NCBI GenBank assembly: GCA_021770825.1 | Contig: JAETQD010000015.1 | Span: forward strand, 1-64,000 | Length of the DNA: 64,000 nucleotides | Source: Clostridium sp. | Lineage (GTDB): Bacteria > Bacillota > Clostridia > Lachnospirales > Lachnospiraceae | Direction: 5' to 3' | In this document: positions 25,989 through 35,799 of the stretch, piece by piece | How the letters are laid out: every line of letters begins with the position of its first letter | Numbering within the stretch: position 1 is the stretch's first letter | Made by a program: the position numbers and the translations under genes | The notes under the pieces: model-generated | What the model was told of the DNA's origin: nothing | The model's database searches: none | What the model saw: only the letters and a program-made list of their open reading frames with translations

Positions 25989-26024
25989 ATAGAGGTACAA
26001 TTATCAAATAATGGAGGGAGTACA

Positions 26025-27959
26025 ATGAAGAAGATTGAAATCGAGACCTTTCTGTCCTTTCAGTTCGTGAGCAATCCAACCTTTTCCCCCGACGGTGCCT
26101 ACATCGCTTTCGTAGTATCCACAGCGGACAAGGCGGAGAACACCTACAAGGCAAATCTTCATGTTTACGATCTGAATGCGAAGAAAGTGCTGAAGCTGAC
26201 CAGCGGGGGTGATGCAAAAACATACGCCTGGACAAAGGACAACACCCTTTTGTTCCCGGCTGCAAGAAGCAGTGAAATAAAGAAGAAACAGGAATCCGGC
26301 GAAGCCATTACCGGCTTTTATGAAATTTCTCCCAAGGGCGGCGAAGCTTTAGAGGCATTCACCGTTTCTGCAAAGGCAACTGCCATCAAATCCCTGCCCG
26401 ACGGCCGCTTCCTGCTTACCATCAATCAGGACAACTATAAAGATACCAGGAAAAAATCCTACGAGGTGTTTGATGAGCTTCCCTTCTGGGGCAACGGCTT
26501 AGGCTACACCAACGCCAAGAGAAACCGTCTTGCCGTTTATAACCGTGAAACCGAAGACCTCACCTACATAGCCGATGACTGGACCGACTGTATGGAATCC
26601 TCCGTCTTCGGAGATCTCCTGCTCTACAAGGCATATCCCTGGAAACAGAGCGTCCGCAGCTTAAACGCCGGAATCTACCTTTATAACTTAAAGACCGGCG
26701 AAACCCAGACCATGCTGGAGCCGGAAACCATGTATACAGGCGCCATTGAGCTTTTAAACGAAAACGAAGCTCTTGTTGCCGCCCTGGATCCCAGCTACAA
26801 GGACAATAACAAGTACTGTGAATTCTATAAATTAAATTTAAAGGACAAGTCCCTGACCCATTACCTGCCCTATGACGCTTCCATCGGCTCCGGCTCCGTT
26901 GGCTCCGATGCAAGATACGGTGCAGGCCGCGGCCATAAGGCCTTAAACGGCGACTTCTACTTTATCTCCACCGTGGACGACTTTGCATGGCTCAGAAAGC
27001 TTTCCTCTGACGGCACCATTTCCGACAGCCTCACAAAGGGAAGCTCCTGCGACAGCTTTGATATAAACGAAGAACATCTGGTAAGCTGTGAGCTCCAGGG
27101 CTTAAAGCTTGCAGAGCTCTACTTAGACGGCCAGCAGATCACCCACTTCAATGACCACCTTGCAGAGGAATATTCCATCAGCACCCCTGAGGGTTTTACC
27201 TTCACCGCCAGCGATGGATACGAAATCCACGGATGGGTTATGAAGCCGGCCGATTATAAGGAAGGCGTTTCCTATCCGGCCATCCTCCACATCCATGGCG
27301 GTCCCCGCACCGTATTCTCCGATGTGTTCCATCATGAGATGCAGATGTGGGCAAGTGCAGGCTACTTCGTATTCTACTGCAACCCCAGAGGTTCCGATGG
27401 ACGCGGAACGGATTTCGGAAACATCAACGGTATTTACGGAACCGTGGACTACCAGAACCTGATGGATTTCACCGATGAAGTATTAAAGAGATATCCCCAG
27501 ATCGATACCAAGCGTGTGGGCGTTGCCGGCGGCTCCTACGGCGGCTTCATGACCAACTGGATTGTGGGCCACACCAACCGGTTCGCAGCAGGCGCTTCCC
27601 AGCGTTCCATCGCCAACTGGGTTTCCTTTGAACATAACTCCGATATCGGACATACCTTCATTCTCAACAACCAGGGTACCACAACCAGAAACAATGTGGA
27701 GCTCCTCTGGGAACAGTCTCCGTTAAAATACGCAGAAAACTGCAAGACTCCGACTCTGTTCATCCACTCCGACGAGGACTACCGCTGCTATATGGCAGAA
27801 GGCCTTGCCATGTACAGTGCCATCATGAGAAACGGCTGCCCCTCCAGACTCTGCTTATTCCACGGCGAAAACCATGAGTTATCCCGCGGCGGAAAACCGG
27901 AGAACCGCATTGACCGTATGACAGAAATCATCAACTGGATGAATACCTATCTGAAATAA
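26025..27959 (+). CDS. S9-family (prolyl oligopeptidase/acylaminoacyl peptidase-like) serine peptidase
   Basis: A 644-residue cytosolic peptidase with an N-terminal beta-propeller (about 1-370) and a C-terminal alpha/beta-hydrolase domain. The nucleophile Ser lies near 504 in GGSYGGFMTNW, the Asp near 583-585 in HSDEDYR, and the His near 617 in GENHELSRGG. The oxyanion region is HGGPRTVFSD. These features match the acylaminoacyl-peptidase branch of clan SC, which trims short peptides. No signal peptide is present. It has its own promoter. Confidence 0.92.
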   Translation: MKKIEIETFLSFQFVSNPTFSPDGAYIAFVVSTADKAENTYKANLHVYDLNAKKVLKLTSGGDAKTYAWTKDNTLLFPAARSSEIKKKQESGEAITGFYEISPKGGEALEAFTVSAKATAIKSLPDGRFLLTINQDNYKDTRKKSYEVFDELPFWGNGLGYTNAKRNRLAVYNRETEDLTYIADDWTDCMESSVFGDLLLYKAYPWKQSVRSLNAGIYLYNLKTGETQTMLEPETMYTGAIELLNENEALVAALDPSYKDNNKYCEFYKLNLKDKSLTHYLPYDASIGSGSVGSDARYGAGRGHKALNGDFYFISTVDDFAWLRKLSSDGTISDSLTKGSSCDSFDINEEHLVSCELQGLKLAELYLDGQQITHFNDHLAEEYSISTPEGFTFTASDGYEIHGWVMKPADYKEGVSYPAILHIHGGPRTVFSDVFHHEMQMWASAGYFVFYCNPRGSDGRGTDFGNINGIYGTVDYQNLMDFTDEVLKRYPQIDTKRVGVAGGSYGGFMTNWIVGHTNRFAAGASQRSIANWVSFEHNSDIGHTFILNNQGTTTRNNVELLWEQSPLKYAENCKTPTLFIHSDEDYRCYMAEGLAMYSAIMRNGCPSRLCLFHGENHELSRGGKPENRIDRMTEIINWMNTYLK

Positions 27960-27971
27960 CTAAGAATCTCA

Positions 27972-28009
27972 TGAACCGCCATGCCTGCCGTTTGGCACAT
28001 GGCGGTTTC
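27972..28009 (+). terminator. Hairpin after the S9 peptidase gene
   Basis: AACCGCCATG and CATGGCGGTT form a 10-bp stem directly after the peptidase stop codon. The T-run after it is short (TTTCC), so termination strength is uncertain. Confidence 0.55.
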
Positions 28010-28050
28010 CATCGGTCTTTGATGGCTGACTATAATGGAGGGAAATAAAT

Positions 28051-29116
28051 ATGTATGAGAAAAAACTCTGGCACAGCCATATGCATGTCCGCCGCGGCAT
28101 GACACTTGCTCTTGCCGGAATTCTGACACTTTCACAGGCCTTTCCGTCCATCGCCCGCGACCAGTTGGGGGAAGCAGTGAACGGCTGGGTCTGGGAAGAC
28201 ATAAATGATGACGGTACCTATGAATGCTATTACAGGGACTGGGATTTCTTTGCTTCCTGTGATCAGGAATTCCAGAATGCTGTCCACTCCCGAGGAGAAA
28301 AAAACATCCATGACAGCTCCGTCCGCCTCTGAAAATGCCGAATTATTCTCCCTGTTCCGGAAGGTCTTTCCCGGCAGCGAACTGGATGTGCGGATGCTCT
28401 ACCAAATCCGGTACGGATATACCCCGAAACAGGACTTAAAGAGCACCGGTTTTACCGGCTATACGGGAACGTTCGTTGACAGGCCCATGTCCAACACCTT
28501 GAATCTGATGGCAGGACGGCCGCTCCCCTATCCGGATCAGTGGGGACCGCAGAGCCAGTTCCTTTATGACTGGTTCGTGGATTTCTTAAAATCCGACAAC
28601 TGGAATGAAAAGAGCCAGTACGAGCGTGCCTACGGCGCCTACCGTTACCTGGCAAAGAAATATAAATATGGAGCGTTTTACGAGGAAACACCGTTACAAA
28701 CGGACGAGGCAGAAGGCGCCTCTTATATGGCGAAAAGACTGAACGGAGAGCAGTTCGTCTGCGAACAGTTCGCCCAGGCCTACTATCTGCTTGGAACCGC
28801 GGTGGGACTTGATGTCGGTTTCGTTCAGATGTCTGAGCCATGGCACGTATATAATGTGGTAAATATCGACGGCACCATATATATCGCCGATGCTTCCGGA
28901 TACAGCACATATAACGTGGATTCCTATTTCGGTGTTTACAAGGATCCTTTTTACTATGATCTGAACCACTCGGAGCTGATGTTCCAGAACGCTTCCCTGA
29001 CACTGACTCCGGTGGAGGAAGCCTACGCGGATTATCCGGCTGCAACGGTCACCAATCCCCAGGGCCAGAAAGAGACCATATGGAAAGCGGCCCGGGCTGC
29101 CAGACAATATCCGTAA
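28051..29116 (+). pseudogene. Transglutaminase-like secreted protein, interrupted by a frameshift
   Basis: Two overlapping frames together encode one recognisable protein. The first (28051-28332) gives a signal peptide and ends early. The second continues to 29116 and holds a transglutaminase-like domain whose catalytic triad is visible: Cys in FVCEQFAQAY, His in EPWHVYNVV and Asp in YIADASGY. The change of frame can be repaired by removing one A from the run of seven at 28298-28304, giving continuous R-G-E-K-T-S-M-T-A-P. The domain is otherwise intact, so the break is recent, a read error, or a slippage switch. A TATAAT and GGAGGG precede the first ATG. The normal role would be processing or cross-linking of surface peptides. 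Confidence 0.75.
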
Positions 29117-29152
29117 AATTAAAAAAAGCGGCCTCGGCGCATACCCGTATTT

Positions 29153-30499
29153 TTATTCTTCTGTCTTCTTCGGTATCTTTTTCGCCAACACCGTCTGTAT
29201 GGTCTTATTTTCCACCTTCTCGATATCAAACCGGTAATCCTTAAACACCACCTGGGCCCTCTCATCCTCCTCGGGAAGATGTCCCAGTCTGGAAACGAGA
29301 AATCCGTTCAGCGTATCGAAATTGTCCTTATCATCCTCATCAAACTCCATCTGGAGGGCGTCCTCCACGTCGTCTAAGGTTGCCATTCCGGAAAGCTGGA
29401 AGGTGTCGTCGCCTTTGGATACAATATCCGGCTCCTCCTCGTCGTACTCGTCCATGATGTTTCCGACGATCTCCTCCAGAATGTCCTCCATGGTGACGAT
29501 TCCGGCGGTCTGTCCATATTCATCGATGATGATTTCCATATGGATTTTTTCCGACTGCATTTCCTTAAACAGGGCATTGATGTTCTTTGTCTCAGGGATA
29601 AAATGGGCTTCCCGCAGAAGGCCTTCGATTTTGCTGATGGGCTTGTCCAGAAATTCCGGAAGCTCCGCAAAGAACAGCACATCGCGCATGTGCAGGACAC
29701 CGATGATGTTGTCGATATCCTCTTCGTACACCGGAAATCTGGAATTGCTGGCTTCCTTTACAATGAAATCCATCGCCTCCTTAAGAGTCATATCTCCGGA
29801 AAGGGCCACCACATTTTTCCTGTGGGTCATGATGTCGGCCGCCTCTTTATCGTCAAATTCAAAGATATTTGTGATCATTTCGGCCTCGCTGGCCTCCAGA
29901 ACCCCCTGGTCATGGCCCTCATTGACCATATACATGATGTCTTCCTCTGTCACCTTATCGTCCAGAGCATGGATATCAATTCCCATGGCCTTTAAAACCA
30001 CATAGGAAACACTTTCAATGAGCCAGGTTAAGGGCCGCATCACCTTCATCAGCCCGTCCACCAGGGGAAGTACCCGGTAGCAGAAGCGGATGGGACTTTT
30101 TGCCGCCAGCCGCTTGGGGATGATGATTCCCAGACAGACCATGAAAAATACAACTGCCAGAAACGCAACCAGATAGGAAATCACTGTATTCACAGCAGGC
30201 GGCACCGTAAGAACTCCCGAAAGAGCCGTGCGGCAGTACCTGGACACTGTTGAGATGGAAAAGGTTCCAAGGGCCAGGCCCACAAAACAGGTGATAACCT
30301 GATTGGTACGGATAAACCGGTGCGGATTTTCCTGAATATGTAGGAGGCGTTCGGCCTTCTTATTCCCTTCGTCCCGCTCGTCCTCCAGGGCACTGGTATT
30401 TAAGGCCTGCACCGCCGCGCCGAAACCGTAAATCATGTAAAACACCACAATGGCTGCAAATAAAAGCAAAATTCCTATCCACGAATTCCCATCGTCCAT
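29153..30499 (-). CDS. CNNM/HlyC-type membrane protein with CBS domains
   Basis: Protein of 448 residues with an N-terminal CNNM (DUF21) membrane domain of about four helices (about 5-180), two CBS domains (about 195-320; MTHRKNVVALS and VTMEDILEEIVG), and a C-terminal CorC_HlyC transporter-associated domain (about 345-430). Relatives influence magnesium or cobalt efflux; older annotation calls them hemolysins. I prefer the ATG at 30499 (MDDGNSW) with AAAGGAG 14 bases upstream over an extension to 30580 that lacks family similarity. It lies about 100 bases after mazF on the same strand. Confidence 0.88.
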   Translation of the reverse strand: MDDGNSWIGILLLFAAIVVFYMIYGFGAAVQALNTSALEDERDEGNKKAERLLHIQENPHRFIRTNQVITCFVGLALGTFSISTVSRYCRTALSGVLTVPPAVNTVISYLVAFLAVVFFMVCLGIIIPKRLAAKSPIRFCYRVLPLVDGLMKVMRPLTWLIESVSYVVLKAMGIDIHALDDKVTEEDIMYMVNEGHDQGVLEASEAEMITNIFEFDDKEAADIMTHRKNVVALSGDMTLKEAMDFIVKEASNSRFPVYEEDIDNIIGVLHMRDVLFFAELPEFLDKPISKIEGLLREAHFIPETKNINALFKEMQSEKIHMEIIIDEYGQTAGIVTMEDILEEIVGNIMDEYDEEEPDIVSKGDDTFQLSGMATLDDVEDALQMEFDEDDKDNFDTLNGFLVSRLGHLPEEDERAQVVFKDYRFDIEKVENKTIQTVLAKKIPKKTEE

Positions 30500-30598
30500 G
30501 AAAAATATATACACTCCTTTATTTCTTTTGTAGTTAATCTGTATTTCAATATAGCATTGTTGCCGCAATTCGTCAACCAAAGCCTGAAACTTACAGGC

Positions 30599-30946
30599 TT
30601 ATGTAAGAAGCTCCAGGCTGATTTTCAGGGCTTCGTTGACCTTTTCCTGTAAAATCCCGTCAATGTGGCAGATTTTTTCCCTCAGTCTCTGCTTGTCAAT
30701 GGTCCTTAGCTGTTCCAAAAGAATCACCGAATCCTTGACCATATCGCACTGCCTTGCACTTAACTCCACATGGGTGGGGAGCTTTGCCTTGTTCATTTTG
30801 GAAGTGATGGCCGCGCAGATGACCGTAGGGCTGTGTTTGTTTCCAACATCGTTCTGTATGATAAGCACCGGCCGGATTCCGCCCTGTTCGGACCCAACCA
30901 CCGGGCGAAGGTCTGCATAATAAATATCACCGCGTCTGATAATCAA
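30599..30946 (-). CDS. mazF: MazF/PemK-family mRNA interferase (EndoA-like toxin)
   Basis: A 115-residue protein of the MazF/NdoA family, which cleaves mRNA at short sites. [20 protein letters not shown] near the N-terminus is the family signature, and ICAAITSK and the LEQLRTIDK segment also match. I chose the TTG at 30946, giving MIIRRGD as in Bacillus NdoA, with GGAG 11 bases upstream; the longer TTG start at 30964 lies ahead of that site. It follows alr, as in Bacillus, but no antitoxin gene fits in the space between them. Confidence 0.9.
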   Translation of the reverse strand: MIIRRGDIYYADLRPVVGSEQGGIRPVLIIQNDVGNKHSPTVICAAITSKMNKAKLPTHVELSARQCDMVKDSVILLEQLRTIDKQRLREKICHIDGILQEKVNEALKISLELLT

Positions 30947-31041
30947 AAATCTCACTCTCCGCAATCGTTTTCGGGAATCCCCGTACCGATAGTATTGACA
31001 TTCTATGATTACCTTATGCAGCCGGACCCAAAAATGCCCGC

Positions 31042-32220
31042 CTAAAATCCTTCGTATTCCCCGTCGTCGCAGGTAAAGGTTCCGTTGGTCCGTCCCCGGT
31101 ACACATAAAGCCTGGGAACCCGTTTTCCGATCAGGCAGGGAAGTTCATAGTGGAAACCGCCGCTTACGCTGGCCACCTCTTCCATGGTGATTTCTTCCGC
31201 GCCGTCCCGGCCGATTAACGTCACCTCATCCCACTCCTTTGCCTCCGGAATCTCTGTCAGGTCCACCATAAGCTGGTCCATACAGATTCGCCCTAAAATA
31301 GGCGCCCGCTTTCCGCGCACCAGCACATGGCCGCGTCCCGAAAGACTTCTGGGATATCCGTCTGCATAGCCGATGCTGACGGTGCCCACCCGAACAGGCT
31401 TCTCGGCCCGGAAGGTTCCGCCGTAGCTTACCTCCGTACCCGGCTCAATCTCTTTTATATAGGTAAGAAAACTCTTAAGCTCCATGGCAGGCTTCACGGG
31501 GACCGCGTTCTTTTCCACCTCATCCGACGGATACAGCCCGTAGATGGTGATTCCCGCCCGCACGGCATCCATGTTTGCTTCCTTCAAATCCATGATTCCC
31601 GCACTGTTGGAGCAGTGACAGACCGGAACGGTCACCCCAAGGTCGCGCACCATGCGGATAAATTCCTTAAATTTCCGGAGCTGCTCCCTTGCAGAGGCTT
31701 TGTCGGTCTCATCGGCTCTGGCAAAATGAGTGAACATGCCTTCGATTTCAATGCCTGGAAGCATGGACATCTCCTTTACCATCCTGGCCGACTCCATGGT
31801 GGGACTCACACCGATGCGGCTCATGCCCGTATCCACCGCCACATGGATTTTTACGGTTTTTCCCATGGAAACAGCCCTTTCTGAAAGGAGTCTCGTCTGG
31901 GTAAGGCTAAACATGGACGGCCGGATTTCTTCCTGAATCAGCACGTCAAACCGGCTTGGAGGAACGGCGCCCAGAACCAGAATCCCTTTCCTGACTCCGT
32001 ATTTTCTAAGCTGCATGGCCTCCTCCACCGTTGCCGTGGCAAATGCAGATACGAACCGGTTTATGGTTTTTGCAACGGCAACGGCTCCATGGCCATATCC
32101 GTCAGCCTTTACCACCCCGACCATCATGGTTCCGACCGTAAGGTTCTTCTGCATGGCTTCCATGTTTTCCTCAATTCTGTCCAGATATATCTTTGCGTAT
32201 ACTCGGTCAAACTGCTTCAT
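31042..32220 (-). CDS. alr: Alanine racemase
   Basis: A 392-residue PLP enzyme that makes D-alanine for peptidoglycan. The PLP lysine lies in [11 protein letters not shown] (about residues 34-44), and the catalytic Tyr in [10 protein letters not shown] near 260-270. The fold-type III barrel and C-terminal beta domain fit by length. I chose the ATG at 32220 ([14 protein letters not shown]) with GGGGGAGG six bases upstream; earlier in-frame starts fall in unrelated sequence. It overlaps the end of the NAD(P)H-hydrate repair gene by 14 bases, showing tight operon structure. Confidence 0.95.
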   Translation of the reverse strand: MKQFDRVYAKIYLDRIEENMEAMQKNLTVGTMMVGVVKADGYGHGAVAVAKTINRFVSAFATATVEEAMQLRKYGVRKGILVLGAVPPSRFDVLIQEEIRPSMFSLTQTRLLSERAVSMGKTVKIHVAVDTGMSRIGVSPTMESARMVKEMSMLPGIEIEGMFTHFARADETDKASAREQLRKFKEFIRMVRDLGVTVPVCHCSNSAGIMDLKEANMDAVRAGITIYGLYPSDEVEKNAVPVKPAMELKSFLTYIKEIEPGTEVSYGGTFRAEKPVRVGTVSIGYADGYPRSLSGRGHVLVRGKRAPILGRICMDQLMVDLTEIPEAKEWDEVTLIGRDGAEEITMEEVASVSGGFHYELPCLIGKRVPRLYVYRGRTNGTFTCDDGEYEGF

Positions 32221-33748
32221 TGATAACCTCCCCCACACAATCTGCAATCCCGCTGGCCAAAACGGAATGAACGCCAAATTTTTCTGCCGCCTGTTCCCCC
32301 GCCAGCCCGTGCACATAGACACCCAGGGAAGCCGCCTCGCATTCGTCCATTCCCAGGCCCAGAAGACCTGCAATGATTCCCGTTAGCACATCGCCGGAGC
32401 CGCCCTTGGCCATGGCCGCCGAACCGCTGGTGTTCACAAACACCTTCCCATCCTTTCTGGCCGTCACCGTGGCTGCATCCTTTAAAACGCAGGTCACGCC
32501 GTACTGGTCCGACACAGCTTTTGCCGCGGAAACCAGATTTTCTTTTATCTCCTCCAACGGCTGCCCGGTCAGCCTGGAAAACTCTGAAAGATGGGGTGTC
32601 AGAATGATGTTTTCTGTAAAATATCCCTTTAAATGCGGATACCGGGCCGCCAGATTGATAGCGTCCGCATCCAAGATAATGGGCACATAGGCGTTGCTTA
32701 AGACAGCCTCCACCATGGTTCTTCCGTATTCTGAAACGCCGATTCCCGGCCCCAGCACAATGGCGTCGGCCCAGTCCGTCTGTTTCTTTAAATATTCCCG
32801 GAATTCCTCCGGCTCCTCAATAGCCTGCCTTACTTCATAGGTGGAAAGGATTGCCTCCGGAAGCCGCTCCTGTAAAACCACCCTGTTTTCCTCCGGCGTC
32901 ACCACCTTCACAAGGCCTGCACCGGTTTTATAGGCCGCCAGCGCCGAAAAATACGCCGCCCCCGCCATTCCGGGGGAGCCTGCAAAAATTAGAATTTTTC
33001 CATAGGTTCCCTTATGGGAATAGGGTTTTCTTTTGGGAATCTCCCCCAAATCCTCTCTGGTATGGGATAAGGCATGGGTCTTAGCCTTCTCCTTTTCTTC
33101 AGGGACGAAACCGATATCAGCCACAATCAGCTCGCCGCAGGCCTCCCTCCCGGGAAACAGCGCCTGCCCCAGCTTTTTTTCTCCAAAGGTCACCGTCACA
33201 TCGGCCTGTACCGCACATCCCATCACGGCTCCGGTATCGGAATTGATTCCCGAAGGAATGTCCACAGACACCACCGCCGCGCCTTTTTGCGCTTCCATTA
33301 AGTCAATGAGCGCCTCGTAGGGCCCTTCCACATTTCTGGACAGTCCGATTCCAAAAACAGCGTCAATGATGAGATCACAGCTTCCCGGTATAAAGTCCTC
33401 CGCTGTAAATACAGGAATTCCAAGCTTTCCGGCAATGGCAAGCTGTGCCTCCATTTCTGCGCTTTTCCGTCCCTCCGTGCCGGGCAGGATTACGGAAACC
33501 TGAAACCCATGGAGAAACAGCATCCTGGCTGCTGCCACACCGTCGGCTCCGTTATTTCCCAGGCCGCAGACCGCCCAAACCGTTCCCTTTTTCTCTGCCC
33601 CGGTTCCTTTCTTTTTCAAAATCTCCTCTGCTTTTTCCGCCACCTTAAGGGCTGCCCGCTCCATGAGAACCATGGAGGGAATCCCGAATTCCTCAATGGA
33701 CCTTTTGTCAATCTCCTTCATTTCTCTTCCGGTCACCAGATATCTCAT
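32207..33748 (-). CDS. nnrD/nnrE: Bifunctional NAD(P)H-hydrate epimerase / ADP-dependent dehydratase
   Basis: A 513-residue fused repair enzyme. The N-terminal YjeF-type domain (about 1-215) epimerises damaged NAD(P)HX: RAALKVAE and GLGNNGADGVAAARML are visible. The C-terminal ribokinase-like domain (about 230-510) dehydrates the S-epimer with ADP: FAGSPGMAGAAYFSALAAYK, HLSEFSRL and AKGGSGDVLTGIIAGLLG match the family. It overlaps acpS by four bases and alr by 14. The fusion is common in Firmicutes. Confidence 0.94.
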   Translation of the reverse strand: MRYLVTGREMKEIDKRSIEEFGIPSMVLMERAALKVAEKAEEILKKKGTGAEKKGTVWAVCGLGNNGADGVAAARMLFLHGFQVSVILPGTEGRKSAEMEAQLAIAGKLGIPVFTAEDFIPGSCDLIIDAVFGIGLSRNVEGPYEALIDLMEAQKGAAVVSVDIPSGINSDTGAVMGCAVQADVTVTFGEKKLGQALFPGREACGELIVADIGFVPEEKEKAKTHALSHTREDLGEIPKRKPYSHKGTYGKILIFAGSPGMAGAAYFSALAAYKTGAGLVKVVTPEENRVVLQERLPEAILSTYEVRQAIEEPEEFREYLKKQTDWADAIVLGPGIGVSEYGRTMVEAVLSNAYVPIILDADAINLAARYPHLKGYFTENIILTPHLSEFSRLTGQPLEEIKENLVSAAKAVSDQYGVTCVLKDAATVTARKDGKVFVNTSGSAAMAKGGSGDVLTGIIAGLLGLGMDECEAASLGVYVHGLAGEQAAEKFGVHSVLASGIADCVGEVINEAV

Positions 33749-34113
33749 GTCTCTTCTCCTTCCCCCACGGCAAAAGCCATGGCATACTCCCTTGTATCGG
33801 AAATGGACACCTCAATGCGGATGATTTTCTTCTCTTCTGCCAGCTTTTTTGCATTTCCGTAAAGCCGGACATAGGGCTTTCCCAGCTCATCCCGCAAAAC
33901 CTCAATATCTATGGGCATAAAGGTCCTGAAACCAGTTCCCAGAACCTTTGCCACCGCCTCTTTTACGGCAAAAGAGCCGGCCAGTACAGAGAGTTTTCCC
34001 CCTGCCTGCCGGCGCTCTTCTTCCGTATAGACCCGCGATAAAAAGGCATCTTTTCCACATGCCTGTTCCATCCGTTTTATCTCCACCAAATCGCAGCCTG
34101 TTCCTGTTATCAT
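33745..34113 (-). CDS. acpS: Holo-[acyl-carrier-protein] synthase
   Basis: A 122-residue enzyme that transfers 4'-phosphopantetheine from CoA to a Ser of acyl carrier protein, needed for fatty acid synthesis. The magnesium-binding Asp in GTGCDLVEI (residue 8) and the Glu in SFAVKEAVAKVLGTGF are both present. Length is normal. It overlaps the next gene by four bases and lies seven bases after rex. Confidence 0.95.
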   Translation of the reverse strand: MITGTGCDLVEIKRMEQACGKDAFLSRVYTEEERRQAGGKLSVLAGSFAVKEAVAKVLGTGFRTFMPIDIEVLRDELGKPYVRLYGNAKKLAEEKKIIRIEVSISDTREYAMAFAVGEGEET

Positions 34114-34119
34114 TTCACC

Positions 34120-34809
34120 TTATTTCCTGTCCTGTACTTCCTTTGCCTGTCTTTCTTTTTCCTTCCGCTCTCTTTCATCCTGCATACTGCACACGCGGTA
34201 GGAAAGACGCATCAGACTTTCGGAAAGGTGAACGTTTTCCACCACCACGTCCTCCGGTACATTGAGGTCCGTATGGGCGAAATTCCAGATGGCCTTGATT
34301 CCTGCTTTCACCAGACGCTCCGCAATCTCCGGAGCCTTGGATTTTGGAATCGTAAGGGCTGCAATCTGCACCTCATTGTCCACGATAAACTGTTCCAGAT
34401 CATCAATTCCCCGGATTTCCACGCCTCTGACCACAAGGCCGATCAGTCTGGGGTTGATATCAAACATTCCTTTAATAATGAAACCGCGCTTTTCAAAATT
34501 GGTATAATTGGCAATGGCCTGTCCAAGGTTTCCGGCGCCGATGATAATAATATTATGCTGTCTGTCGATGCCTAAAATTCTTGCAATCTCCGTGTACAGA
34601 TACTTCACATTATATCCGTAGCCCTGCTGCCCGAATCCGCCGAAATTATTTAAATCCTGTCTGATCTGAGAGGCGGTCACCTTCATTCTGGCGCTCAGTT
34701 CATTGGAGGAAATCCGTTCGATTCCCTCCTCCATCAACTCTCCTAAATATCTATAATACCGCGGCAGCCGGGATATGACTGCCTTTGAAATCTGTCTTTC
34801 ATCCATCAT
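34120..34809 (-). CDS. rex: Redox-sensing transcriptional repressor Rex
   Basis: A 229-residue repressor that binds DNA when the NADH/NAD ratio is low. The N-terminal winged helix (about 5-75; LPRYYRYLGEL and ISSNELSARMKVTASQIRQD) is followed by a Rossmann domain with IIGAGNLGQAIANY and a C-terminal swapped helix. The last 20 residues form a highly charged tail longer than usual. I chose the ATG at 34809 with AAGGTG nine bases upstream; upstream in-frame codons lack family similarity. It heads the rex-acpS-nnrED-alr-mazF operon. Confidence 0.94.
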   Translation of the reverse strand: MMDERQISKAVISRLPRYYRYLGELMEEGIERISSNELSARMKVTASQIRQDLNNFGGFGQQGYGYNVKYLYTEIARILGIDRQHNIIIIGAGNLGQAIANYTNFEKRGFIIKGMFDINPRLIGLVVRGVEIRGIDDLEQFIVDNEVQIAALTIPKSKAPEIAERLVKAGIKAIWNFAHTDLNVPEDVVVENVHLSESLMRLSYRVCSMQDERERKEKERQAKEVQDRK

Positions 34810-34875
34810 GTCACTCTTCACCTTCCTAATGCCAATTCCCTGCGGCAAACTTCCCCAAAATAATCTATAAAATAT

Positions 34876-34903
34876 ATTATATCACATCACATTTTTTTGT
34901 CAA
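34876..34903 (-). promoter_or_regulatory. Promoter of the rex operon
   Basis: On the minus strand a perfect TTGACA (34898-34903) and a perfect TATAAT (34876-34881) are separated by 16 bases, about 65 bases ahead of rex. No clear Rex operator (TTGTTAA-type dyad) was seen nearby. Confidence 0.8.
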
Positions 34904-34991
34904 ATCCTTGTCAAGCAATTTCGTATGAAAGAAATTTTTTTCACGCCTGTTTTCGGACCTTTTATTTTGGGGTGCACACTTTTGATAAATA

Positions 34992-35000
34992 TGCTATAAT
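34992..35000 (+). promoter_or_regulatory. Extended -10 promoter of the DUF554 gene
   Basis: TGCTATAAT on the plus strand is a textbook extended -10 element (TGn-TATAAT). The start codon follows about 40 bases later with AAAGGAG at proper spacing. Confidence 0.65.
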
Positions 35001-35038
35001 TGGAACAGCGTGTTTAAAATTACAAAGGAGTTTTCATT

Positions 35039-35758
35039 ATGACTGGTTTAGGGACAATAATTAATGTGGCTGGAATTATATGCGGCGGAGTTATGGGATT
35101 ATTATTCGGAAAGAAAATGAGCGAACGCTATCAGGACACCTTAATGTGCGCCACCTCTCTCTGCGTACTGTTTCTGGGAATTGGCGGATGCATAGAGGAA
35201 ATGCTTTCGGTTACGGAAAAGGGGCTGGAAAGCGGCGGCACCATGATGATGATCGGCTGCTTTGCCCTGGGAGCGGTGATCGGCGAATGGCTGAATCTGG
35301 ATCACCACATGGAACAATTCGGAATCTGGCTGAAGGAAAAGACGAAAAGTGAGGGCGATACCACCTTTGTGGACGGCTTTGTGAATGCGTCCCTTACGGT
35401 CTGCATCGGCGCCATGGCCGTGGTGGGAGCCATTACGGACGGAATTACCGGAGATTACTCCATTCTGGCTGCCAAAGCCATCCTGGACCTGATTATTATT
35501 ATGATCATGACTGCATCCATGGGAAAGGGCTGTATTTTCTCCGCCATCCCCGTGGGAATTTTCCAGGGATCCATCACACTGCTGGCCCGGCTTGTGGAGC
35601 CCTTCATGACGGAACAGGCTTTATCCAACATGTCACTGACTGGTTCCATGCTGATTTTCTGCGTGGGAACCAATCTGATCTGGGGAAAACGAATCAAGGT
35701 GGCAAATCTACTGCCTGCCATCTTCTTAGCGGTCCTATGGACCTTTTTACCCTTTTAA
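35039..35758 (+). CDS. DUF554 family membrane protein (YdfK/YqgA-like)
   Basis: A 239-residue integral membrane protein with about six to seven helices. GTIINVAGIICGGVMGLLFG at the N-terminus, IGCFALGAVIGEWLNL and GAMAVVGAITDGITGDYS in the middle are typical of DUF554. Function is not established for the family. It lies 41 bases before the ABC-F gene and may be co-transcribed with it. Confidence 0.9.
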   Translation: MTGLGTIINVAGIICGGVMGLLFGKKMSERYQDTLMCATSLCVLFLGIGGCIEEMLSVTEKGLESGGTMMMIGCFALGAVIGEWLNLDHHMEQFGIWLKEKTKSEGDTTFVDGFVNASLTVCIGAMAVVGAITDGITGDYSILAAKAILDLIIIMIMTASMGKGCIFSAIPVGIFQGSITLLARLVEPFMTEQALSNMSLTGSMLIFCVGTNLIWGKRIKVANLLPAIFLAVLWTFLPF

Positions 35759-35799
35759 CATAAAGTAATCCTGGCCCTTTGGCCGGAACAGGAGGCAAT

